Shown: positions 25,442 through 38,583, counted from the stretch's first letter. The stretch: DNA of 64,000 bases from Epiperipatus broadwayi (GCA_028023455.1 JAQFVV010012447.1:374001-438000), one strand, 5' to 3'. Translations and numbers: made by a program. The notes: generated by a model from the letters alone, not told the origin.

Positions 25442-27331
25442 AAATTAACAAACAATATTAAAATTGCAATAAATATGTATGAATGAAAAGTTTTTTTCTT
25501 TAAAATTATATTAAATAACAATAATTCATTAACATACTTATTAATGTTTTTACAATTAAAGTTAAATACATATTGCAGCGTAATTAATTTTTCTAGCTTT
25601 TGCTCTTGCGAATGTTTTAATTAACACATCTATGTCAAGATTAGTTGTGAATTCGTTTTAACTAATATCATTGCCAGACCAGTGAGTTTTTTTTTGAGCC
25701 ATGGTCAGTCGGTCTAGAGTATGTTTTTATTAATTTCAATTTCGAAAAACTTTTTTCTGATCTGGCTGCTGTTACTGGCAATGTTGCGAATATTTGCAAT
25801 GCGATAAAAAAAATTCGGAACACTGCTTTCTAATTTATGTTGGCATATATATATGAAAAAACTTCAATTGCTGATCGGCAAGTGCCCTGGGTGATTGCCT
25901 AGAGTTGCCTAATGGCAAAAGCAGCCCTGTCTACATTATATAAAAATAATTGAAACACTCTTCATTAATTTATTAGAATTTAGGTTTTGAATTTTAATGA
26001 AATCGGTTACTTTGAGTAATTCTGATTTCTGCTCCATTCTGCAAATTCTAGCTTCCATAGTACCGCTAATATCTACATTTATATCTACTCAAATTCCTCT
26101 TCTGATTTAAAACTCTCCACATAAAAACTATCTTTTCACTCTTACTTAAAAGTTAAATAATAATCATTTAAGATATTCTTTTAATATGTTACGATAACTT
26201 CCTTTAAAAAGAATAATAAATAGTTTTATGCCTTACATATAGGTTTATTTTAAAAAAATCTCAAAGGAAGCACTTTAAAGATAATTTTATCGGTATTAGT
26301 AAATCCCTATTTTCTAATCTGTAGGATACACAATTTATTTACTTTTCAATATAAAGGTTTGTTTTAGAAATTAATTACTATATTATATCATATATATTAT
26401 ACTACATATATGAAACTAAATTAAACCTTGAGTAAAAGCGACTATTTCTTTTAAAAGTAAAAATCTTTATTATATTCTTCTGTTCGATTTTTATTTAACC
26501 TGATAATAATTTAATCAGTTTCAAATATATGTAAGTGTCAAGACCTGCTATAAGGGAGGTATCAAGGTTCCATAGCATCCGACTCCCATGTTACGCATGG
26601 GGTCTTGAGCTGCAACTGGAATTTGAATGCCTTCCCAGGAACCGCCTAAAAGCAAAGCAAAAAAAAAAAAATTAAAAAACGACTTTGCCTAATTAAAATT
26701 ACAGAAAAACAATGCCATATTTTCTTATCCTTTATTTTTTGCTTTTGTCTACAATAATATTTTACATGATATTTATGTTATTATTTTGGATTGAATGCGT
26801 AAATCATATGTAATAGTATTGTGTACAATCCGTTTTCTACTATTTATATTAATTTTATAACAAAAATATATGCATAATATTTTGATCTCTATGTGGGTGG
26901 CAGATGGGGGGGGATTTAAATTAAGATATTCTGAACTGTAAAAGGCTGGCACAGCTGAAGTAAAATGAAGGATATGTGCAATAAAAATAATTAATTTAAA
27001 TCATCATGCAATTTATGTTCTATTCTTTTAATTTACTAATTTGACATACTATTATTATATTATAAATTTGGAATAATGCAACTCTTACACTTTTTATTTT
27101 GTGCTTCTATAAAAAAAAATAATGTTATAAAGAAGCATAACATAATTGCTTAAACCATTATGTGATGCTCCTTAAAAAGCTAAAATTGATTCAGATTAAA
27201 GTAGTCTATAAGCAGTTTAAACAAATATGTAATGCTCTATAAAGTATAAGTTGTGATGAACTGCTTAGTTAAGAATATAAATATTTTACCAATCACCAAT
27301 GCAGAAAGGAATTATCTTTTTATTCTTTAAG
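25442..27331. other. Unassigned AT-rich DNA
   Basis: 25670-25930 and 26535-26650 are less AT-rich; the latter contains TCCGACTCCCATGTTACGC and GAACCGCCTAAAAGC. No frame or second copy found. A run of eight G lies at 26907-26914. Confidence 0.45.
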
Positions 27332-27475
27332 TCTATCAGCTTTACATTCATTGACCAGAAGCATATTTGTAGGTTCCAGATCTGACCTATCAAATAAAGA
27401 AATGGAAATTCACCAGAAACTGATGATCCAATTGCAAGACAAATTAAGAAAATGTTTCACTGCAGTTTTACTTGG
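27332..27475 (+). CDS. Candidate exon, unknown gene
   Basis: A pyrimidine-rich acceptor (TATTCTTTAAG, ending 27331) is followed by 48 open codons. They include SRSDLSNKEMEIHQKLMIQ (27375 on) and LRKCFTAVLLG, a charged helical text that looks coding rather than random. A GT at 27476 follows codon-phase 2; without splicing a TAG comes at once. Later acceptors ending 27339 or 27372 are also possible. The donor GTAGTA is weak. It could be an upstream exon of the EF-hand gene at 34476, but phases do not join directly (2 here, 0 there), so at least one further exon would be needed. I do not recognise the protein. A chance open frame is quite possible. Confidence 0.3.
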
Positions 27476-28445
27476 GTAGTATAGTTATTTTTAATTTGCA
27501 ATTATTTATTTCTGTTTGATTACGACTATAAAAGTTGTTAAAAGTGAAATTCACTTTAAATTATAAATTCAAAATTATTAATGTCATATTTTTACATCTG
27601 GCTAAAATAGTATTTCAATTCTGAATTTCCAACCAAATTAACATACCAATGTTTACCAACATTATAACTGAAAGAATAAACTTGTTTTATTCTTTATCAT
27701 TTGCTGATGCTGATGCAAAGATAATTATTAATTCATAATTCACATGTGTAGTTCAATTCTGCTTTGATTTCCCTCAACTGGCATTTAATGACTACTGATA
27801 TTTTTTTGCTATTGTTTCATAAGATGCTGTTGAAAAGGCCCTTGTCATGCTGTGAGATATTTGAACACTGTTTTTCATATATATTATAATGGAATTTAAA
27901 AATAACTCCAATTAAAAAATTGGTGATAAATATGAAAAGCTTTATCAGATTTATCAGTTAATAAGTGAATTACTGATATGTTTGTCTAGCCTCAGTAATA
28001 TTTTCTGTTCTTTATTGTTCATGTGACATACACCTACCACATATATTTTATACTACATATATGTTATTTAGTGCTATTTAAGAGATCTGAACTCACTGGA
28101 TATTTTTCATTTGTTTTAGACTAATACAATTAATTAATTCCCTTCAGGCATTTTCTCATTATTTCTCTGAGGAATGTCCAGAAACCGAAATTCAAATCCT
28201 TATTCTTTAAGAACTAACAATCCGATTCAGTGCTAAGCAGTAGCTTGTGGAACTCAATTACAATATTGCACAACTTAACTAACCAATCCATTCCATCCAT
28301 GAAATGCAAGAATGGAAATTGATACCCAAGGCCATATTTAAAACTTAATAATACTTTATTTCAGGCAACAACAAAAAATAATTGTGAATACTATCCATAT
28401 GACATAATATTGAAATACAAGTACAATGTATAAACTTAACTTAGA
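27476..28445. other. AT-rich DNA, no clear feature
   Basis: 28140-28260 contains TCAAATCC and other tRNA-like scraps but no convincing fold. Confidence 0.4.
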
Positions 28446-28634
28446 TCTAATTAAAAGGGATTTGAATCCAGACTTTCAAGTTCCCTATATGAGTGCTGGT
28501 TCAGCATGAAATATGTATATTGTAGATCATTTATCTTTTTCACATGTATGTAGTCATGTATATTGGGTTATATTGGATAAAGTGATTGATTGTAGGGATC
28601 TTGAAAATCTGGATTCACATCCCCTTTAATTCCA
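28446..28634. mobile_element. Foldback element, family C, copy 2
   Basis: The left end TAATTAAAAGGGATTTGAAT and right end GATTCACATCCCCTTTAATT are inverted repeats of ~55 bp. The interior has GTGCTGGTTCAGCATGAAAT and TAGATCATTTATCTTTTTCA, also seen in copies at 3499, 32847 and 54334. Non-coding. Confidence 0.75.
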
Positions 28635-30379
28635 TATTTCATAACTGACTTTACAATATTCTCAATAAAAAAATATAATGACATTGAGCAGGCATTCAAT
28701 ATTATAGTTTATAATATTTCCATCATCTCTGGATGATTTAAACTAAATTGGAAATTACACCTTCTTACTCCCTATGCCTGATTGATATTTCAACTATAGG
28801 TATTTTAAAATAATAATTTTAATAAGAAAGTATGTGTATAATATTATAATTCACTCAAAAGCAATATATATAAATGTACCATCTTTTTCAAAAAAAAAAA
28901 TCATAATTGAACAAAAATATCGAACTTATTATGTAAAGCCTTACAATTATATCATTTTAGATGTGCATTAAAACAATCTTATCAAGTTTCTTATTTCTGT
29001 AATCATTTACAATGATATCTGTTGATAATCAGAAATTCTTACTTTTCAAATATTTATATTACTTTTATAAATATAATGACAGGATAATTCATTCATATTT
29101 TATCACTTAATTGATCATTCCCTAATCATTTTTTCTGATTGGTTCTTTGATGGTAAACTCCATATTTTTTCAATAAACATTTCAGGCTGATTGACACTAG
29201 TATCACCATTCCTTCATCAATATTTACTTACAAGTTGTCTATAATACCTTTGCATAATTCTACAATACACCAGCTATTGGCAAACAAATCTTTGGAGAAG
29301 ATAAAACATCTTCAGTAAACACGGACATTAATTTATTTTCTTTTCACATTAGGGCTGCTCTTTGTAACTTCTTTTCTTGTACCATGCTACATTATAGGTT
29401 AGCGGTAAATGCACGTACAGAGAAATTAACCATTCATGTTAGGGAAGCATGAACCATTAATTTTTTTGATTATTTTATAATTTGATGAAAATGAAAGTAT
29501 TATTTTCCAACACTTGAAAATATAGTCTGTTGGATTTGATTTCATTGCTTTGTGACTAAATATACATTTGCTATGCTAGATAAGCATGTCCTGACCTAAA
29601 TTAATAATGTAAGCCCCTTTCATAATTTCATTGTCACTGCTTTTCAAAAAACATATTTTTAAAAATATTTTCTTCTCAATTTATGTCACTTTCAAAAATA
29701 TTTTATCTGTTGATTAAGCAACCCTTTAATTACATACCTTTAAATTTTTAATCTCTTGCTGCACTTATCAATAAAAGCTTGTTAGAGCTATTGGTGCGCC
29801 CCCTATATTACATATCTGTAATACAAGCTTAAAACAAGTCATGCTGATATATGACTTGTTTTATTGATTATTTAAAGTTGTAAACATTAATTCTTATTAA
29901 GCACATGGACAGCACTCTCAAATCAAAATGCTTTAGATTTTCCTATATAATTAGAAAGTAGGTTGAAGATAAGACAGCCAATCTTATCTAACCTTTTAGT
30001 AATGTGGTGCTGAACCTATGTTACAATGTTATTTCTTGTGCCGACATGATTTTGCCAATCTTATTATATTATCAAAATTGGTTCAGTTATTATGGGCTTC
30101 AAAGATATATATAATATTATAGTATATAATATATCCTTCTATATAATGTATACTTTTGAAGTCTATTATAACTGGATCTCATATTATTGGTCATTCAGTA
30201 TTTTAAAATACTTAGAATCATGTGAAAAGTACCTTTTTTTAAATTTGTAATTTTTAACATGCTTATTAAAAATTATATTACAAATTATAAATTACTACTT
30301 TTTACCTATACAAAATATATAATTTAAATAAGAAAAAAATATCATGAATTCCAATATGATTAGCCATTTTTTATTATTA
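28635..30379. other. AT-rich DNA with a family D-related junction
   Basis: At 29775-29870 AAAGCTTGTTAGAGCTATTG is followed by CAAGCTTAAAACAAGTCATG and TATGACTTGTTTT. These two motifs are, respectively, the right end and left end of the element at 56158-56575, here in reversed order. A short hairpin lies around 29430-29460. No gene seen. Confidence 0.5.
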
Positions 30380-32292
30380 AAATAAATGAATGTGAACCTT
30401 GCCCTTGTACCTCTTTGCTCAGTGTCAGGTATGTAATTGGTCACTTTTAGTTTTACGCATGCTTCTGAATGTTCAACTGTTAGACAACTTCTTTATGAAC
30501 TCAAAAATATTTTTCATTTGTAAGAAAACTTGTTCACATAAGTAAGTTGAACCAAATGTCAAAAGCAAAGGCAAGCAGTTTTTTTTCTTCAAATAATTTA
30601 ATCTTTCAAATAATTATATCCAACAATTAAGAATGACAGCCGACTTTTCTAGACAGTTTTCTTCAAGAATTTTCCACAATTCTACAAATTTAGTTTCCAC
30701 AATTCTGATGACATTAATTTAATTAATTCCATTTCAAACCTATCAATTTCCATCCACTCAAAAAGAGAGATATCAAATGGAGTCATCTTTAAATCAATTA
30801 AGTCAGGTTTGGTGAGTAAAGAAAATATGGGTGTATGTATTTGGAAGTCACATCGTTTAGAAAATTCTTCTCTGAGAGCTTCAATGTATTTTTGAAGTTC
30901 ATCTTTGTTAATGTTAAATTGATTTGCATGGGCCTTTACATTTGGAAAGTACTTGTAGGTGTTAGTGGTAATATCATGGCAAAATATATCTAATTTTGAT
31001 GCAAATCTTTTCCAATATTCAAGAAGTTCTAGTACTGTTTTACCCTTTCCTTGCAAATGCAAGTTTAGCTCATTCAGGTGTTGAGTTATATCAGTCAGAA
31101 ACATCAATTTGCATAACCAGTCTTCATCATATATTTTGGATAATGTTGTTCTTTTTCATCAAGAAACATCTTGATTTCTTTCAGACATGATACAAACCTT
31201 TTCAAGACATTACCTCGACTAATCCAATGAACATTGCTGTATAGAGGGAGGTCTATATATGCACTATTTATTTCTTGCAAAAGGGATTTAAATTGCCTAC
31301 GTGTTAATGAAGAATGAGAAACTATCAAATTAATTATTTTAATGATAGTGTCCATTACAAAATTCAAGCATTGTGATGAGATTTTTGCAACTAAATTTTC
31401 GTGGTGTATAATGCAGTGGAAACTCAATATTCCATGTTTAATATGATTTTCAAGAAGTTTAACAAATCCCTTTTTCTTTTGGACCATTGCATGGCTGGCA
31501 TCAGTAGTAACACTAAGTATTTTATTTATATAAATTTTTTGATTTTCAAGATAATTGAAAAACACAGTGAAAATATCATGTTCCTTTGTTGTACCAGTAA
31601 GGGGAATCAAGCAACACAATTCTTCATAAATATGAGTGTTGTCACAATATCGTGCAATTGCTAGGTGCACCACATCATTTGCATAAATACTTTCATCAAC
31701 AGCAACACTGAATGCAACATCTTGTTGTAAACTGTTTTTCTGTCTTGTTGTTACATTTTCAGCCATGTCAGTTATTCTTCTTTGAATTGATCTTGCAGAA
31801 GCTGGTATTTCTCGAATTCGAGACAGTATCATTTGTTTATTTGGTAGATCACTGAATAAGATTTCAGCGCTTTTCAAAAAACGTCTCTTTGATGAATTGT
31901 CCATCTGTGAAAAGTTTGCCTTTCGAAGCCACACAATGAGCAATTGTATAACTACATTCCTGTGGCTTTATTTTGGGGTTCAAATATTTGACTAAAATAA
32001 GTAATTTGTTTCTTAAAGGCAGAAACAGCTCTTTTTATAGCTTCACTGTTCTCATCTGAGTTTTTAAACATGAAAACATGTTTAGTTTGATAATGTCTTT
32101 GTACACTTGAGGTACGACACACAATACTTTCACACCATAAAGTACACACAGCACGATCTTTTTCCTGAAAAAATCCATATTCCTTTGTCCAAGAGTCTTG
32201 AAAAGAGCGAATATCACGTTTTTGTCTTTTGAGGGACATTTTGGGAATCTCTTAGTATGCCACGAGAATCTCTTTTTTAAAAGAAGCACCAC
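30380..32292 (-). pseudogene. hAT transposase relic (ZBED5/SCAND3-like)
   Basis: Minus-strand DNA-transposon gene cut by frameshifts. It opens with a BED zinc finger (32239-31952): C32, H49 and H54 are kept but the second Cys of C-x2-C reads Trp. A second frame near 31940-31870 gives SYTIAHCVASKGKLFTDG, typical of this family. The long frame to 31104 has the core: VAVDES, TTDASHAMV and FHCIIHHENL (H-rich motif), then NVHWISRGNVLKRF. The 31107-30682 frame continues with DITQHLNELNLHLQGKGKTV. After a stop, 30550-30510 reads FGSTYLCEQVFLQMKNIF, the dimerisation region. Order and motifs match vertebrate and invertebrate ZBED5/GTF2IRD2-type hAT proteins. At least three frame changes, so no intact enzyme. 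Confidence 0.85.
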
Positions 32293-32577
32293 TAATAAAG
32301 CATCGATTATTTACCATTCAACTACCGAAAATAGCTTTCTAGAATTGATAACTTAATAAGCTTTTTATTTGGATTACGATCTCATTTTTTAATATTATCA
32401 GAAGTAAAATGTGAATATGTAGAATTTATTTCGCTTGCAAACAAAAATATCTTTTAAATGAAGTCAAGTGTACTATTTTCTGATAAATAATGATTTAATT
32501 GTAAATTCAATGTTGAATGTAAAAACAAAACAAAAAAAGTCGCTGTAATTAAAATATTTTTTTCAATTTATTCTTAG

Positions 32578-32638
32578 TGCCATTGATAATCATTGACATG
32601 CCAAGCATGGCACGAGTGCCTTAGGTCGCTGACCCCTG
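32578..32638. repeat. Probable terminal region of the hAT element
   Basis: Reading inward on the minus strand from 32638, the sequence is CAGGGGTCAGCGACC. CAGGGGTC is a common hAT terminus, and the site lies ~350 bp upstream of the transposase start. The matching left end was not found below 30380, so the other terminus may be lost. Confidence 0.5.
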
Positions 32639-32846
32639 GGCTATGCATTTCCAACTACAGTACATTTATTGTTTCTTTCACAAACTCGCCCTCCAACCAT
32701 ATGAGAGTGTAATGACACATTCTAGGGCAAAGACCCGAAATTAAATTCACATATTCTCTATCTCCAGGCTTACACACTCACTATTGCCTATTTATTCATT
32801 TGTAATATTTAAATACAAGTATAATTTATATACCTGGAGTTTAGCT

Positions 32847-33095
32847 GTAATATAAGGTATTTGAACACAGACTTTCAAGCTCCTTTCAGCTATCCACTCT
32901 AGTTCATATTAACATACATATGATCATAATACATATGGAAAAGTTAAATGATCTCCAATATATGTATTTCGTGTTGAACCAGCACTCATCAGTTGGTCCA
33001 GATGACGATCTGGACCAACTGATGAGTTCTGGTTTAGCACGAAATATGAATATTGGAGATCATTTATTTTTTCACACGTGTGTGGCCATGCATAT
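32847..33095. mobile_element. Foldback element, family C, copy 3, strong hairpin
   Basis: It starts AAGGTATTTGAACACAGACT and runs into CAGCTATCCACTCTAG as in copy 1. The centre has perfect 20-bp arms (32984-33003 and 33008-33027) around the 4-base loop GACG. Outside these, AAATGATCTCCAATAT and ATATTGGAGATCATTT extend the pairing to about 32938-33077. The right terminus is not clear. Confidence 0.78.
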
Positions 33096-34475
33096 CGGTT
33101 GCTTTTCTTTATTTGTAATTACTTTCATAAGGATCACAAGATGAATGTACATTATATATATATATTTCACGAAATAATCCGAATATGTTACTAGAACAAA
33201 TTTGCAAGCAGATTCTAAAGAAACATTTAAAAATAAACTTGCAAATATATATTCGGTTTCGTGAAATATTTACATTCATAAACGTTACATATTTGATCAA
33301 CAGTAAAAGTCACTTACATGCCATTAAAATTATTAGGGTATATATATACTTTACAATTATATTTCACATAGTTATTGTGAATTATAATTCTAAATTATTT
33401 CAAATTATAAATAATGAGTATAATTTTAATACTTTAGAACTACAAACTATAATAACCATATATGTCCTATTTTTAAATTATATAAATGTGTATTTTACAA
33501 AGCAAATGAACCATTTTTTGAACATTTTAATTCAACATTTTTCTCATTTAATATTAATAAATTAAGTGATATTAGTGGTGACTATTATTACTTGATGATG
33601 ATCAGGAATTTTTGCTTGTCTGTTGTATTCTATTGCCTTGTTATTCTATCTGCTTTTAGGAAAAGAGTATAACATATATAGCTCTTCATACTTTGGTGTA
33701 GTAGTGGAGTGGTGATCTTTACGGATCATGGCCCAATTCTGTAACTTTGGGTATTTAAGAATTTCCATGCAAAAAACAATTTGATTGTTTTATGTATTTA
33801 CATCATACTTACATTAATAAATGCTGAAATGAAGTAAAAGGTTTGAGTAAAAAATTTCAATTATGCAGTATTTTTAAATTAGAGTCATTTTATGTATTTA
33901 CTATATATTTTAATTTATATAATTTATCAATATTCATATCAAACTATATTTCTAAAATGATCATGCCAATTTCTGGAAAATTCAATGAATTAATCTGTGA
34001 GATTGCATTGGTTTGATCTTATTTTATTGGAATTAGAGCTTTAGTGAGACAGTGGAAATTTATCAGATTAAAATAATCCACTATTTGCATAAACAATGAT
34101 TCTTCAAAATATTTCAATAGACAAATGACCTATCCAAAATGATGTAAGTTAATATAACTTGATAGTGATAGCAATTGGTTATTTAGGAGTAGAAAGTGTG
34201 GTATCAGTCTTGTAAATGGAATATTAGAAATATAGGCTATTGGCATAGATAACATAATAATTGAAGGAATCAAATTTAGTTATTAAACTAGAAGGTTGTT
34301 AAGCATACTAGACTGTAATTGACTTGTAAGATATTCTTGCAATTATTTTGTCCAATATAAACTATTGTATAAAATGTAAACTATTACTATATTATTATTG
34401 CTTTTATTGTCAATGTATTAATAAAACATTATTATATCTTACCTGATCTTATTCAAATTTACGCTCTACTTTCAG
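33096..34475. other. AT-rich DNA with one SINE-like module
   Basis: 33690-33770 has GTAGTAGTGGAGTGGTGATC and GGATCATGGCCCAATTC, a decayed tRNA-like head of SINE family B in + orientation. Otherwise no feature; the 126-codon frame at 33185-33565 is AT-driven and lacks motifs. Confidence 0.45.
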
Positions 34476-34570
34476 ACTTTTGGTGAACAAATGTTTAAAC
34501 TTCTTGATGTGGAGAAAGTTGGATCTTTAATATTAACTCAGCTTATTACAACTTTTAAAAACTTTACACA
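34476..34570 (+). CDS. EF-hand-like gene, internal exon A
   Basis: 95-bp exon with acceptor CTCTACTTTCAG (ends 34475) and donor CA/GTAAGT at 34571. Only one frame is open: TFGEQMFKLLDVEKVGSLI and on to TTFKNFT, ending with two bases of a Gln codon. The pattern F-x4-F-x-L-L-D-V-E-x-V-G-S-L fits an EF-hand helix and loop (D at 1, E at 3, G at 6, L at 8), but position 12 is Gln, so calcium binding is doubtful. The phase joins exon B without a break. I do not recognise the protein. Upstream exons must exist, because the sequence starts mid-domain in phase 0. Confidence 0.7.
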
Positions 34571-37500
34571 GTAAGTGCTTATAATTATTTTAATTATAAT
34601 TAGCATTTATGCTAAAGATAGCATGTAATATTAGCATACAGAAATACTATTAATTATTTTAATGATGCTCTTTAAGAATTGAAGTGAAACTTATTTGGAC
34701 AGGGACAGAAAAAGGTCATGTGATTGTTATGCAATGCACATATTCATGTTAATATATTTTTGGCTTTAATAAAAAATAAATCTTAAAAAGCACAAAACTA
34801 TAGTAATTTAGTTTTTATCTTGTTTTTATTAATCAAAAAGGAAAATATAGGTAATTCTTCTTCCTATATATTCCATCATATATACACTAACAGTAGGTTC
34901 AATTTAACTGATAGTTACTGCAGAAAATACAGAAAATCAGTTTTAAAATGAAAGGCAATTGCTAGTTTGCTAGTCTCCAAGTTAGTTGAATATGAACTCC
35001 CACAAAATCAAGTAGATGCCTTCTCTATGATTTTTATATTCAAAATTTGGGAAGTAGACTACTTGCTGACTGTAATTTGTAAAATATAGGAACTAAATTG
35101 AAATCATTAAATATTGCCAGCATTTATCTTGTCAATCTGGTACTTAAGGTATGTCATACTAGCAATTTGTAAGTCAAACAAATCTAATGATGAAAGACTA
35201 TGGTGCTGTATACTACACATATACTACTTATATATGCATGGAAATGCAGTCAAAATAAATATTTTATCAGTCACATATATATTACCATACATGAGTTGTA
35301 TTTCATGAATGAATTTATAAAAGTATAAAAAATAAATTAACTATTGAGAAAGCACAATTTATACCAGAAGTGGGAAATCTTTTTCTGCCAAAAGCCATCT
35401 GAATATTTATAATACCATTTGTGAGTCATACAGACTTAAAAATTAGTATGCTATATTTGATCAAATGACCAATTTCAACCATCCCTTTTTAAACAAAGGG
35501 CATAATTTTTTTTGTGAATTAAAAATAAAGTAATATAATTATTACTAATGACTGTTCTGCATTTAATGACAATTACATTATCATTAAACAGGTTTTATTA
35601 TCTAGAATTTAGTAGTTTATTGAATTAATCCAAAGAAAACCATTCTTTTAGTGATATGATTTTTTTTAAATTAAAGCATTTTTGAAACATATATTGCTGA
35701 AGAATATTTAAACACTTTAGACTCTTTTAACAATCTTCTTATTCTCAATATATAATATCTTGGAAAAAGCACTTTTATATAATTAAAAACTTCTATAAAA
35801 TACTAAAATAGTCTAAAGTTTTTAGTAGCTTTAATATTCCAATATATAAAGCATCAAACTGATAATATCTACTATTGATGAGGAAATAAGAATCAATAAA
35901 AGTTTTTATGTAATAATGATGAATTACAGAGAATTACTTCAAAGTATACAATTTATATTGAAATAACTCAACTATTATTGTTTTTTAGTTAAAATTTTTA
36001 TTATGTTTTTTTGCCATGTAGACTTTAATTTTTTTTTAGTAATTTCAGCTTAGAATTTCTGGGCCTGGAGAAATTAGTTAGCAGTTTATGTTTAGCTTTA
36101 AGCAAATAAAAATTTGTTATAAACCATTAAACTGAAATAAAAATTAATTATTAATCTAGTAAATTTTCCCAGTAAATTATCGAAGTTAAGTAGAAAGTAT
36201 TAAAGTAAAAATGTGTGTGCAACTCTTCCTCTACTTATATGCTGATCATGTGACTGATTTTATTGTATGAAATTAACACTTGACCTTAATTAATTAAAGT
36301 TTAAAGATTAACTGGTATCCTGGTAGACATAGATAAAATAAGCTCATTTACATAATTGTATAGTCATTAATTAAAATGTTACATTTTAAGACAATTATTT
36401 CTAAAACTGAAAATTATTACAATGAAAATAAAACAAAATATTGTATAATAAATTAGATTATTTTAAATAGAATATTAATTTACATTATTCCTTTAAACAA
36501 TCTTATACAATATTTAATAAATGTGACAGTCCCAGAACACTTTTTAAAGACTTTTAAAGTAAAATATTTAAAAATAAACATTAATATCACAGCATGGGTG
36601 TTAAAATAAAACTTATAATCAAGCATATTTATACATGTTCATGATTGCTTTTTTTATTTGAACTAATGTCTTTTACTAATAAATTAATTCTTCATCTTAT
36701 TCAATTAACTAGCTTAAATTTACTGGATTGAATTAATCTTTATTACTAATGGCATTAAGAAAAGTATACTCTTTATTAGCAAATAACTTAAACAAAATGT
36801 ATTTTTATGAACAAGTAATTTAATTACTAACAATGAGCATTAAAGATTCAAATTTAGCTTTAAAGTTTAACCCTAACATTGACTTATACACACTAATATC
36901 AATATTAAAATAGTTTTTGCTTTTAATATTTTTCCAATATTAACTCATTAATATTTAAGATAAAGATATATCTAAACTAAGCAATTTAAAGTTATCTACA
37001 TATGGGTTTAAATCATTACAACAATATATTAACATAACTTTAAAGACAATTAAAATTTATAAAAAAATTTATAGAATGATTTATAAGATGTATTAACAAT
37101 TAAATATTAAGCCCTAACAAATTGGCTTACTATAAAAATTAACCTATTGATTTTTTAAAAATACTAAACAATTACATAACTAGAGACTTAGATTTACTGA
37201 TAAAGATAGAAGGTTACAATATATATTACAACTTGATTTACAAATATCCAACTTTCAGCATTCACAACTTTGATATGATCCATCCTACATTAATACATTA
37301 ATGGTTAATGTTAATCATTTATTAGACTACAAAATGTATTATCTCTTAGATATTATATTTAAACATCAATCAAAAAATGATATATCCATGATTTAATTAA
37401 ACATAAGTGTACTTATCAACCTGTAATAACTAGGTACTGTTAAACACTGAACAAATGAAAATATTTATAAAATATTTTACTCTGGATTAGCTCATTCAAC

Positions 37501-38018
37501 ATGAAATGCACCTTGTGGGTCATTTATCTTTTTCATATTTCTTTATTTATATGTTTTGAGAAAGATTAATGGAATAAAAATTTAAATATATCTACTTATC
37601 TATCCATCTATCTATTTATTTATCTATCTATTTCTCCATATAGAAATATATTTCTTGGTAAGCACTTCCAATCATTAAGTGGATTATAGGCTTAAACATT
37701 GCACTCTTCACCAATTCATAAGGTGTAAGTGTAATGATACAAATATTGAAAGAGAAAATGAAATTACAATTAGTTTATTGAAGTTATAATTTGAAAGTTA
37801 AAATAATGCCAGAGTGCTCATTCAGCAGTTAAATTTATCTTATATATGACATCTTGAAGAATATCAGTTTAATGAGTTATTTGTGAGAGTACAAAAAATA
37901 TCAATTGGAAATAGTTCACATATTTTGAAATTTAAGAATTTCTCAGGAAATCAGTAATTATTCTAAATATACATCACTAGATCACCATTCTTTATGCTTA
38001 CACAAGCTGTTTACGCAA
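34571..38018. other. Intron 1 of the EF-hand gene, left part
   Basis: AT-rich. 37480-37540 has ATTCAACATGAAATGCACC followed by GGTCATTTATCTTTTTCA, a fragment of foldback family C. A TATC-type tetranucleotide run lies near 37590-37640. The 64-codon frame at 35114-35308 has no recognisable content. Confidence 0.5.
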
Positions 38019-38583
38019 AGGTTAAACTCTCTATACAGTAGCACCATTCAATGAAAGCCAGAATAATCCATGAATGCAAAAAAGTTTATGCATAATTCCC
38101 TATCCAGTGCATACTTATCTAATATCTCCAGCCTCTGTTTAAACAGTTTGTCTAAGCGTAAATAATGGTGATCATGTGATGTTTAGTAGTTCAATACTAG
38201 TCCTGCCCAATAATATTATGGTCATTGTGGCTATTAAAAAACCAAAGATACCAAAAAGTATGAATGCTGAACTGAGTTCAGATCTATGTGACTATACAAG
38301 TTAATGAGCTTGAATTGAAAACATGTTTCATCTTGGACTCAAAAGCTTTATAGTTAGATAATAATGTAAAAGGTGGCTGCTGGAGGGTTGCTTTAGATAC
38401 TAAGATCTAGGTGCAGTGCTCTCAGATCCAAGTCTCCTCACTGATGAAAGCCGTAAGCTAGAAACTAGTCTGGGGATATTGAATGAATAGGCACTAGATA
38501 GGAATTTTATGCACAAACCTTCTTACATCCATTGATTACTCTGGCTTGCACTGAATGGCACTATTGTATGGAGAGTTTAACCT
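38019..38583. mobile_element. Foldback element, family D, best-preserved copy
   Basis: Terminal inverted repeats of ~111 bp, about 80% identical by eye: left starts AGGTTAAACTCTCTATACAG, right ends TGTATGGAGAGTTTAACCT. The interior has TGGTGATCATGTGATG near 38160 and a core from 38440 on, CACTGATGAAAGCCGTAAGC then GAAACTAGTCTGGGGATATT. That core recurs at 43900-43940 with a few changes. It resembles the GATGAAGGCC...CGAAAC modules seen in many animal SINE-like repeats. No ORF. It lies in intron 1 of the EF-hand gene. Confidence 0.82.

Noticed and set aside
28150-28210. Exon after the acceptor-like CCCTTCAG, open as AFSHYFSEECPETEIQ
   Set aside because: No usable donor follows, and the phase does not bridge the 27332 candidate to exon A.
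33185-33565. 126-codon open frame
   Set aside because: Long for AT-rich DNA, but composition is I/N/Y/F-dominated, no family motif, no splice context, and antisense to another weak frame.
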